From assembly GCA_030159075.1 (NCBI GenBank), contig BROG01000246.1, positions 738,501 through 802,500 of the forward strand: a stretch of DNA of 64,000 bases. The letters run 5' to 3'. The stretch comes from Atrina japonica. Taxonomy: Eukaryota > Mollusca > Bivalvia > Pterioida > Pinnidae. The notes beneath the pieces are model-generated. The model searched no databases and was not told the DNA's origin. It saw nothing but the letters and a program-made list of their open reading frames with translations. Each line of letters starts with the position of its first letter. The first letter of the stretch is position 1. The position numbers were made by a program, and so were the translations under genes. Shown here one piece after another: positions 12,600-23,108 of this stretch.

Positions 12600-12960
12600 T
12601 ATTAATTTAATTTTTTTTTTCTTTTACTACTTGTACACGATGTACAATGACAAATAAGAGCAATACACAAACATAAGAAATCTAATATTCCTGTATAATT
12701 TGTGCAAATAAGATCAAGGCCAGTTGATATTCATAAACAAATAGTAAGGTTGAGTTAATCAATTGCAAGTGAAAAAAGTTCCAAACTTGTGTATCTCAAG
12801 CAATTTGTATAGGGATGTAAGAATTTTTATGCCTATGTATATATCTTTTTGTTATTTTATATCAATCTAAGTTTTAAAAAGTAAAATTAGATAATTTGAA
12901 AAAAAAAAAAACAATTCATGCCCCTTTAAGCTTGATAAAATGTTATACATTATCATGGTA
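12600..12960 (+). repeat. Dispersed repeat shared with 44370-44660
   Basis: Similar blocks (ACTTGTA..GATGTACAAT, CTCAAGCAATTT, AAGAATTTTTATGC, ATGCCCCTT) occur in the same order and strand at 44370-44660 inside TRIM copy D. The two genes run in opposite directions, so this is an independently placed mobile repeat, not shared gene structure. Confidence 0.55.
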
Positions 12961-12999
12961 GCTAGTACAAAAAACGGCACCAATAGTAAACAATTTTCG

Positions 13000-13325
13000 A
13001 TCTTGTTCCGCAAAATTTTACGGTCGGTATAAGAGTCTTGTTTGCGATTACTCTGTTTTCAATAAGAGAAATGTTGAGTTGCCTTTTCGTTGACGGTTGT
13101 TGAGACGTCTGTAAATATTGTGACGAGAATTCACTCCTCATGTATTTCATTCGACTTGACTGTGGACTCACGGCGGGTGTGACCGGTCGACAGGGGATGC
13201 TAACTTCTCCATGGCACCTGATCCCACCTCTTGGTTTCCAGAGGTCCGTGTTTATCCATTTTTACCGTATTTGTATCTATGTCCTGGACATTCTATTGAT
13301 TTATACTTTAGTGTCTGAGATTTTT
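13000..13325 (+). mobile_element. Penelope-like element, 5'-truncated 3' end
   Basis: It begins within the C-terminal end of the reverse transcriptase frame (equivalent of 'RKFYGRY' in the copy at 30610) and continues through the shared 3' tail to TTTAGTGTCTGAGA. Loss of the 5' side with the 3' end kept is typical of target-primed reverse transcription. Confidence 0.7.
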
Positions 13326-13660
13326 TTTATATATTTACACCTTATAAAAACCGGACAAGTGATGTGAGTGATGGACATTTAAAATGCATAGGACATTTTC
13401 ACAATTCATTAAGAATACGAAAATACGTTCCATGGCGAAGAAAAAATGCAGTTTTTTGTAACAATTCGGACTCTTCACGTCCTCAAAACACTTATGTAAG
13501 TGTTTCATTTATATGTGCTCCGATACAAATAACTTGTGACAAATATTCTGAATGTGCAACACCAACATGTCTGCAGTATTATCAATCGGCATGTATACCA
13601 TAATGACTCTCATATCCCGCTTTGAGTTCTCCTAGTCAAAATAAAAACACATAGACAGTA

Positions 13661-14257
13661 GACTGCTAACTGACATAACTATGTATTCATACGAGTGTTA
13701 AAAGTAGTTCATGAGACTGCTAACTGATATAACTTTGAATTCATACGAGTGTTAAAAGTAGTTCATGAGACTGCTAACTGACATAACCATGTATTCATAC
13801 GAGTGTTAAAAGTAGTTCATGTGACTGCTAACTGACATAACTATGTATTCATACGAGTGTTAAAAGTAGTTCATGAGACTGCTAACTGATATAACTATGT
13901 ATTCATATGAGTGTTAAAAGTAGTTCATGTGACTGCTAACTGACATAGCTATGTATTCATACGAGTGTTAAAAGTAGTTCATGAGACTGCTAACTGATAT
14001 AACTATGTATTCATATGAGTGTTAAAAGTAGTTCATGTGACTGCTAACTGACATAACTATGTATTCATACGAGTGTTAAAAGTAGTTCATGAGACTGCTA
14101 ACTGATATATATAACTATGTATTCATATGAGTGTTAAAAGTAGTTCATGTGACTGCTAACTGACATAACTATGTATTTATACGAGTGTTAAAAGTAGTTC
14201 ATGAGACTGCTAACTGATATAACTATGTATTCATACGAGTGTTAAAAGTAGTTCATC
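13661..14257. repeat. 54-bp minisatellite, 11 copies
   Basis: Units start GACTGCTAACTGA and end AAAAGTAGTTCATG. From copy 4 on, two variants alternate: GACAT...ACGAG and GATAT...ATGAG. The array is therefore built of 108-bp dimers. One copy has a 4-bp TATA insertion. Confidence 0.95.
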
Positions 14258-14908
14258 ATGTAACTGTATAAATACATTTAGTGTATTGAATGCTGATATC
14301 ATTAAAGTTATCATCTTAGTCTCATTCCCAGCTTGCATGATGCATTTTATGATAAACGTTATTAAAAGACAGGGAATCTAATGAAATCACTCAAGCTGAA
14401 TCACTTTACACAAAAGGAACCAAAACCTTGACGCTGACGTGAGGTTAAATCTAACTAAATGAGCAGAGGTAATGAACAATAAAACTGATTCATTATTTAG
14501 TTTTTCTTTGCGATGCATAGACGTGTAGAAGAAGATCTTACGAGTAAGCACGTCATCAATATTTGTCAATCCTACACAGTCCAGGACTCTGAATCCCTGT
14601 GCCCAGAGTAATCAAATTCAAATTTTAGAAGAAAGCATTATGCTCTGTCTAAAGTGTATTGTTTTTTACAATTCATAAATGTAGAGAATTTTTCGAAGAA
14701 AATTTGTTGTCACTGAATAGCTTTACTGGACCACCCCAGACCCCTGAACCTCTGCACCATATATCTTATAGATTCAGTAATGTTTTGTTGCGCTTTATGA
14801 ATGGTAATTTGATGATGTTCTTTACAATTAGGAAAGCAAGAAATTTTGAGGCTAAATATTCTAAAATTAAGTGTATTATCATAATGCTATACTGTCCCCG
14901 CCCAGAGT
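14258..14908. other. Gene-free spacer left of duplication copy B
   Basis: No coding exon was seen. Short duplicated motifs (ACAATT..TAAATGTAGAGAAT at about 14668 and 14948) suggest local rearrangement at the edge of the duplicated block. Confidence 0.4.
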
Positions 14909-15195
14909 ATGAAAGAACCGGTTTGCTTTGTAAAATGATTTTTTTTTACAATTTTTAGATGTAGAGAATATTTTTAAGAGTATGTGAATTTTTAAAATAT
15001 GGTTATATAGGCTTCAACGATATTCAGTTTTAGCGATCTCAACAACCTCGCTAATAATGACAAAATTGAATCCTCTCTAAAATTTCTGCGTATACAAAAA
15101 TCCTGACAGGAAGTAAAACAATGACAAAACAAATGGAAAATATCATTCTGATAGTCAAAGCATGATCCAAGATATCAAATCGAATTTCAACTTAC

Positions 15196-16198
15196 GCATA
15201 TGTTCCTGCAAATTCGTATTATTTTCGATATCATTATGAGGGATTTGTAAAGGAGTTATTCTTTGTTTGATTGTCCTAACATCCAGCTGAATCTCGATGA
15301 ATGTTTGCATCTTTGCAGCTAAAGTTTCCTCAGCTTCGAGGAATGTGGGAATGTCTTCTTTCAAAATCTCTTCTACGATTACACAGCATTCATTTGCGTT
15401 GTTTGAAAAATTAAGTAATACTGCGCTATCAGCTTTCAACTCCCGGATACGTCGTTTTCTTTCTTTTTTATCTATATTCAGCACTAGTGCGAGCTGAGTG
15501 TTGTCTCGCAAGTTTTCTAGTTTCCGGTTAATTTCATTTATTCTCTCTTTCGTGCTGTCTACTCTTGGTTTCAAAAGTTCAAGTTTCGACTGCAGGACTT
15601 TCTTTCGTTCCTCGTAAATCTCAAAAAGATATCGGGTGTCATGGTTACTGTGAAATGCTGCCACGCAGTTTGCACACAACACTTTGCGACATTTAGTTGA
15701 GTAACAGAAATACTTTAATTCATTCCGCTCATGGTTTTCTTCATAACATATGAAAGCTGGACTTTGATCGCCATGCAGCACAGATAGTTCTGTGTTGACT
15801 GGAATAATATGATGTTTTGACACAGCAATGATGTGAATATTTTTACATTTTTTACACAAAAATGTTTTACATGGCCTGCAACAATATATCACATCTTCAC
15901 AGAAACAATTACAACACGTAACTCTCCTCTCCTGGGAGGAAAGAAAGCTCACGAGATCCCGTATGGTATTGTCTTTTCTAAATGCTGAGATGTCATTCTC
16001 CATAACCCTGTGTTTAGCATTGCACTGAGGACATTTTAATCTATAATTTCTACACAAATTTTCCAGACACTGGCTGCAGTATGTATGACTACAAGGAAGA
16101 ATTCGAGGAGTTAACTCCCCTTCATCATATTCAGACATACAAACAGAGCATTCACAAAACCTGGTCTTTATCTCTGGGATAATGCTTTGTTGAGCCAT
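15196..16198 (-). CDS. TRIM-like RING/B-box/coiled-coil protein, exon 1 (copy B)
   Basis: This 1003-nt exon is nearly identical to copy A. The C3HC4 RING, both B-box fingers and the coiled coil are intact and all metal-binding Cys/His are kept. It ends at donor GTAAGT (rc of 15190-15195) in phase 1 and splices in frame to 12012-12263. It differs from copy A at nine residues. One is in the segment just before the RING; the rest cluster in the B-boxes and coiled coil (about residues 125-225). The final third is identical. The RING predicts ubiquitin transfer; the substrate is unknown. Confidence 0.88.
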
Positions 16199-16284
16199 TC
16201 AAATCTACAAAGTAAAATAAAATTCTAATGAAAAAATATCTATACTTTGTATTTACATGTACATTTATTTCGACTAAGATTCTT

Positions 16285-16570
16285 TGTTTGTTTGTTTATT
16301 GTTGTTTAACGACCCACTCAAGAATATTTCACTCATATGGAGACGTCGCCAAATGCCGGTGAAAGGTTTCAAATTTTGACCTATGCGCGGCACTTACGGC
16401 CATTGAGCAGTTATGATTCTTTAACGTGCCGACACCTACTGTGACACGGGACCTCCAGTTTTTACTGTCTCAGCCGACAGACAGGAAACCAACCTTCCGC
16501 CGGCTGGACTCGAACTCTCGACCTCGCGATCAAGAGTCGAGCGCGCTACCGACTGAGCCAGGCCGGCTTT
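16285..16570 (-). repeat. tRNA-derived SINE, family 1, full head
   Basis: The minus strand has the complete tRNA-like head (GCCTGGCTCAGTCGGTAGCG, then GTCGAGAGTTCGAGTCC), the central domain and a TTTGTTTG tail. It occupies the same site as the damaged copy at 1384-1650, so the insertion predates the duplication. Confidence 0.8.
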
Positions 16571-16754
16571 AGACTAAGATAAATACCGGCATGCATGCAA
16601 AATTGTTCACTGGCAGAATATATATATATTCTCTCTAATGGTCTAACACAGAGACGGGAGTATAGATACTTCATCACAAAATGTCTTACAATTTAAAATG
16701 GATATGTAGTGTATATGTGCATCGTGTGACAATTTTGAAGTCATCTACTGTACT

Positions 16755-16985
16755 GGGGCCTCCGTGGTCGAGTGGATACAGCATCGCGATTTTAGCCATC
16801 AAGTCTCTCACTTCCTGTCAGTGTAGGTTGGAGCCGGGACAGTTTTGACCGGTGGTCTCTTTTTCCGGGTAACCGTGTTCTCTCCTTCACCATTCAAACT
16901 GACCTCCACTAAATCATTTAAACATTGCTGAATGTGGCGTAAAATAATATCAAAATCGACAGCATCATTTAACAATATGAATAGC
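16755..16985 (+). repeat. tRNA-derived SINE, family 2
   Basis: Duplicated partner of the SINE at 1825-2045, with the same head (GGTCGAGTGGATACAGCATC) and tail. A 12-base deletion near 16997 distinguishes the flank from copy A. Confidence 0.75.
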
Positions 16986-18409
16986 CAATCATATACGGCA
17001 ATTTGCAAAGCATTTTGGTGCCCCATCAGAAAATGCTAAATATCAGTTCTATTTTTCTCACGCAGATACGTCGTAGTATCAATATTAAAAGAATACTATC
17101 GACAGGTTATGAATCACATTACATACAATGATTGCGAATTACTTCCCATATTAAAAATAAACGAATAAATGCAGAATAGTTAACATGCAGTTACATACAA
17201 AGCATTTTAAAACCCAGTATGAATAGAAAACCACAAACTGACAAATTCATATCATTGCTTAAATTCAACGTTATCAGATATTTTAATCTTAGTAATACAC
17301 AAATCGATAATGTCCCTATGATGTTATTGCCTATCTTTTTGTGCAAATTCCATGTATTCTATTTTCACTTTCATTTCTGTGTACAAACGAGTTACGGCAT
17401 TATGTGTTTTTACTTTAAAAACTTTCATCGTATTCTAGTAAAAATATATCATAGCTTTGAGTCAATAAACATCGTTAGACTTTTAGATGTGAAATAATGA
17501 TACATTTACAACGATCGGGGGGTTAGGAAAGAAATTGTAATTATAATTGATAATCCAGTAGAAAGTTACTTTGACTGTCATTACAGCTGTAAGTTTTCAT
17601 GTTATTACTCAATATACTTCAGATTACAATAGATTACTGTGGACTCTTACCTCTAGGTCAAGTTAAGTTCATACTGCAGATAGTACAAATGAATACGACC
17701 GACCGCCATGTTTCTTCTTAGTTTACACTCGTATCCAAGGTTAAAGTTCACTCTTGGTTTTATTTGACAGTGCATATGCACCTTTAATACGTCATTTTTC
17801 AATCTGTATACTATATATTTGGGGGGGGGGGGTATTTTTGTTACCACATAATGTCGTTTTCTTCGGTTTTGATCAGAAAAAGTATAAAAATCAGAAAAAG
17901 ACAATAGAGTTATGTTTATAGTAGGTACGAGTAAATTCTGTTGGCATTAAAATTTCAAATGTCTGAATTTTAATGCAGTGCATACAGATTGAACACTCCC
18001 AACATGTACGGTCAGGGGACTTATTAATTAATTAATTTGGATACAACTCGATTAGTTTAAAATACTAAGTACATTATACTCACCGTACTTTGGTTTCCTT
18101 AATAACTTCTAATAAATTGTTATCTGAAATCATTTTTTATAAATGAATTTGATCCGCAGTTGTAGTCTGCCTTACAAGACGACTGAACTGGGTTCGAATC
18201 CATTTGTTGTTTTACCACTTTCTCTTTCGCTGTTATACGTCTATTTGAAATTATAGCTGAGATGATAATGTCTATTGACAGCTCTAGAGTATTATGACTT
18301 TAGTAGTATGTTTATAATATTCAATCATGTTCTTTTAATTAATGAAATAATAATACTTCATTACGAATACTTACTAAATGTGAATAAAAACGATGACATT
18401 ATAAAAATC

Positions 18410-18610
18410 TCAAATACATAAGTATAAATCTTCAGGATGTCCAGGATATAGATACAAATATGGTAAATTTTGGGCAAACACGGACCTGTAAAAATCAAGA
18501 TGTGGGATCAAATGCCATGGAGAAGCAAGCATCCCATGTTGAACAGTGACATTCGCCGTCAGTCCACAGTCAAATCCAAATGAAATAAGTGAAGAACGAA
18601 TCCTCATCAC
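18410..18610 (-). mobile_element. Penelope-like element 3' end relic
   Basis: Copy B counterpart of 3521-3720, with the same tail on the minus strand. Confidence 0.65.
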
Positions 18611-18704
18611 AGTTGGCTCAACAGACGACTCAACAATTGCTATGGGACAGACAACTCAATATTTCATTTAGTGAAACAGATTGTTTTAGTTTTTTGAATG
18701 TTGT

Positions 18705-19180
18705 TTTACGCCACACTGACAATTTGTCTGTTATAAGGTGGCGACCAGTTTTGAAACGTGGAGGAAAGAAACCGGATACAATGTATCCGGGAAGATACCA
18801 CCGGGCGTTTGCAAGTAACAGATAAAACAAGAGGTATGAATAGACACGTACACTGTCACATTACATAAAGTGTAGACTATAACCTTAGATAGGCTGCAAC
18901 TAGTGGAAACTTGGCTGATGCTGACATTATTTTTGATATCTGCAAATACTGACTGTACGTGAACTAGAGGTGAGAGTCCTTCCTTTGTATGTGTTCGAAC
19001 GGTGTTTACACCACACCTAACATTTTACAGTCATATTGTGGCGGTCAGATTTTAGTGGTGGTGGTGGAGGAGGAGGAGGAGGACCTGGTTACAATACTCC
19101 CCCCGGGAAGAGACAAATGGTAAACTGGCAAACTTTCTTACAAAATAAGCAGTAGGACTCGAAACCGCACTGCAGGGCCC
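18705..19180 (-). repeat. Two SINE family 2 fragments
   Basis: Copy B counterparts of 3786-4290: body and tail on the minus strand at 18705-18830 and 19010-19180, with the same GGA-rich expansion near 19065. Confidence 0.6.
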
Positions 19181-20659
19181 TTCGTATTATGTTGTATTTA
19201 GAAGTATGTGAAGAAGTACAACAAAGAACTTTTTTCTGGTTTCTGTTTTTTTTTCTTCCTAGATATCTAACTTGTATTAAATATCTGTACGCGGAGTCGA
19301 AAGTGAAAGTAGAATAGAAAGAGAAAAGAAAGATAACAAGTATATCATCGACCTTTTACACAGAGTTGTCGGTCTTTGCACTCCCAAACAATCTCTATTA
19401 ACATCTCAACTTTTCCTAGATATTGTCAAAATATAAATAAATAATATAAATGCTCCAGATTTTGCTTTTTATAAGCTATTTGCTTTCTTGCATCAATTTT
19501 GAGTTTGGACATGAAATATAAGATTATTTGATGCGAAAATATCTTTAAAATGGCTATAAATATGGGAATATATATTTTTGTGAAAAGTATCCTTACTCTT
19601 GGTAATTTGGGACTGCCTTTTAGACGTTGACAGAGATTAACCTTGAGTGCAAGAGATTGGTCAATCACATCATGAGGAATTTAAAAACTATTTAAATCAC
19701 CACTGTTACATTTTGAACTGTATTACTAGGATTGCAATGTCTAAAAACGTTCAATTCAAATAATATTCTCCAGTATTCACAGAGTTATCCTTATGAATAG
19801 TGCAATATTGTCAACCTGCCATCCACACGGGGTGGATGACAAGCTGCACGTGATCTACCGGAAATGACGTAGAACTTCTCCGGCATCTAGAATGTGGTAC
19901 AAAATTATGTCCAACTTTACACAGATATGCGTAAATGTACATACACATGTATTTTTAAAACACTGGAGAAAAATTATCATCAACATCATATAAACATGTG
20001 GAATGGTACAGAGAAAGAGAGAGTTATGTAAGTTGTGTGAAAGTTGAAGCAAATAATTAGTGCTAAAATTGACCTGATCACTGAATCAGCTGTAATCTGA
20101 ATTTTAAGACATTCGTATTTAAGATGTAGGATCTACCGAAAGGAATTCTTCATCGATGATGCATACAAAATAACAAATTCATTCCAGGATATAATGTTCT
20201 TGACCTTTTTCAGTAAATTCAGTCTGAATTTGACTGTGGACCCAGTTGTTCATCATCTGGTTCTACTTTAACCCTCGGCTAAATATCATAACCAAGGATT
20301 AAGATTTAACATAGGGTTGAATTCTGCTGCTCAATAATTTGTTAAATTCAACTTTGGTTTAACCATCGGTTAATTATGGAAAATTAAGTCATGCGTTAAG
20401 GTTCGACTACATATTTAATCAATGTAAGGTAATTATTTCAAAATGGTCAAAAGTTTGGAACCGTTATCAAAATTAAACCCAGGTTATGTAACCCGATAGT
20501 TATATTTAACTGTTAAGTTAAATTTCACAAATAGATGAACAAATGCTTAAAATCCATAGAACCTAAATTGCGGGATTTTCTTGATTTGCTATTTTGTATT
20601 TAAAATGTTCTACCATTGATACAAACTAAATATAAATTTTATTTATATTGTAGATTTTA

Positions 20660-21662
20660 ATGGCTCATCCAAGTATTATCCCAGAGATTAAGACCAGGTT
20701 TTGTGAATGCTCTATTTGTATGGCTGAATATGATGAAGGGGCGTTAACTCCTCGGATTCTTCCCTGCAACCACACATTCTGTAGTCAGTGTCTTCAGACA
20801 TTGTGGAGAAATTATGAATTAAAATGCCCTCATTGCAACACGACACACCGCGTAATGGGAAATGACATCTCAGAATTTAGAAAGGACAATACCATACGGG
20901 ATCTTGTGAGCTTTCTCTCCTCCCAGGAGAGGAGAGTTACGTGTTCTAATTGTTCCTCTGTGGATATAAAATATAGCTGTTGACCATGTAAATCATTCTT
21001 GTGCGAAACGTGTAAAGTTTGTCATATTAATTCTATGTCAAAACATCATATAGTCCCAAACAACAGAAATATGTCTGGCATGCCAGCAGATGAAATTCCA
21101 GCTTTCATATGTTATGAAGAAAACCATGAAGAAAATGAATTAAAGTTCTTCTGTTACTCACCTGAATGTCGTAAAGTTTTGTGTGCAAACTGCGTGGCAG
21201 TGGCCCATCGTAACCATGACATCTGCAATCTTTTTGAAATTTACGACGAACGAAAAACAGTTATGCAGTCTAAACTCGTTCTCTTGAAACTAAGAGTAGA
21301 CAGAACTAAACAGAGAATAAACGAAATTGAACAAGAACTTGAAAACCTCCGGGATAACATTTACATCGCACAAGTACTAAATGGGAACAACACAGAAACA
21401 AATGGGCGCATCCGAGAATTGGAAGCTGAGAGCGCAGTATTACTTAATTTTTATGATAAATCAAGTGAGTGTTGCGTCATCGCTCAACAAGTCTTGGATG
21501 AAGATATTCCTACATTTCTCGAATCCGAGAACTTGTTAGTGGTAAAGCTACAGGAGTTCGTTGATTTTCAGTTTGAAACCATGGTAACGGAAGTAAGAGA
21601 AATTCATTCACTTTTTCCTGATGATGAACGTGATATCAAAACTTCTTTACGTTATCGGCGAG
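20660..21662 (+). pseudogene. TRIM-like exon 1, copy C, with in-frame stop
   Basis: The exon is again exactly 1003 nt, from a start just after a TATTGTAG acceptor to donor GTAAGT at 21663. RING (CSICMAEYDEG...CPHC), B-box2 and coiled coil are all recognisable. A TGA at 20981-20983 interrupts B-box1 at the position that is Arg in copies A/B and Lys in D. This could be a CGA-to-TGA change. Its exon 2 at 26462 is truncated and no exon 3 follows, so the locus is probably dead. It lies head-to-head with copy B, about 4.5 kb apart. Confidence 0.82.
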
Positions 21663-22200
21663 GTAAGTTTGAAAGATCAGAACGTTACTATCTTTTGTTG
21701 AAATGTTTCATTTCTATGTTTCTACTGTTGATTCTTTTGTTTTGAATATTTTCGAAGTTCTTAAATTTTTGAAATTTGTATTTTATGCATTGTATTACAA
21801 AATACGTGGACCAAGCAGCCAATAACTTATATGTAACTAATATTTAACTAGAATCTTAAACGTGTTTAAAGTATAATCAACGTGTTTAAAACTAGAATAG
21901 AAAATGTATCTACCTACATACGAATCTATATATATTGTGAATCTACAGAAAAAAAACCAAAATCTCTGATTTTCAGGAATCGTCAAAGAATTGGCGACAT
22001 ATCTATTCTAGCATGGTTTAGCCATAAACATAATTTCTCCTTTATCCCTCTCTGGGGTAAAATAAAAATCCAGATTTTTTTTTATTTCTAATTGACAATA
22101 TGTACATAATATGCTGTTATAAAAAAATACGATAAGCATAAATCTTATCTTCTAAAACACCAAGACGAAGAATGCATAGATTCGTAACATGATACGTATA

Positions 22201-22442
22201 CAGTGGAATCTCGAAATTAAGACCACCTAATTGACTGACTCAAAATGGTCTGATTAGTGAGGTGTTACAGTGGAACCTTGCTATTACGGCCACTTTATTG
22301 ACTGACTCAAAATGGTCTGATTAGTGAGGTGGTCTTTTACGTGAAATTCTTTGCTTATTTGAATATTTATCAAGGGACTGAAAACCTGTCGTCTAAGCTG
22401 CGATATCGTCTTCTAAACGAGGTGGTCTTAAGGTGAGATTGC
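22201..22442 (+). mobile_element. DNA-transposon MITE-like fragment with repeated 5' end
   Basis: It starts TACAGTGGAATCTCG and, after 65 bases, shows a second start TACAGTGGAACCTTGC. Each is followed by the same GACTGACTCAAAATGGTCTG block. The right part reads GAGGTGGTCTTAAGGTGAGATT. ACAGTGGAACCT termini beside TA are typical of Tc1/mariner-pogo type MITEs. No transposase is seen. Confidence 0.55.
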
Positions 22443-22453
22443 ATTGTATTTAT

Positions 22454-22689
22454 TTTTGTTTGTTTGTTGCTATGCCGGTGAAGGGCTTCAAATTTTGACC
22501 TTTGCTCGGCACTTACGGCCATTGAGCAGTGAGGGTTCTTTAACGTGCCGACAACTACTGTGACACGGGACCTCGGTTTTGACTGTCTCATCCGCAGGTA
22601 GGAAACCAACCTGTCGCCGACTGGACTCGAACTCACGACCTCACGATCCAGAGTCGAGCGCGCTACCGACTGAGCCAGACCGGCTCTCC
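22454..22689 (-). repeat. tRNA-derived SINE, family 1, with clear target-site duplication
   Basis: A complete minus-strand SINE flanked by an 11-bp direct repeat ATTGTATTTAT (22443-22453 and 22690-22700), inserted into the MITE fragment. It fixes the ends of this SINE family at about 236 bp and shows insertion by reverse transcription. Confidence 0.85.
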
Positions 22690-22849
22690 ATTGTATTTAT
22701 AATATTTCCGTTTTACATGAAATTTTGTTGTGAACAAAAAATTGAAATTTTTAACGATTTCTGCAACGGCATACCGGTATGATTTATCTTTGTTCAATAG
22801 CAAAAAAAGAATTCATTTGAATAAAACTAAACGCACAAAATGAAAGTTG

Positions 22850-23030
22850 CGTTGAAAATTTGAAGTCAGAGGTCCCTCATGGGGATTTTGTCAATTCGTC
22901 ATTTAAAATATAAATCTGGGATTTATTTCAAAATTTGTAGACAGAGGTCCCTCATGGGGACTTCCTCAATTCGTTAAACAGATTGACGACTGACGAATTT
23001 AACAAAATTTTACTTTTTGTCTTAAGACAC

Positions 23031-23108
<78 letters not shown>

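Larger units (their letters stand above)
14909..20424 (+). repeat. Segmental duplication, copy B
   Basis: This is the direct repeat partner of 1-5515, about 14.9 kb downstream and in the same orientation. It holds TRIM copy B exon 1 (minus), SINEs of families 1 and 2, the retroelement relic and the long upstream region. It ends about 235 bp before the plus-strand TRIM copy C. Confidence 0.9.
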
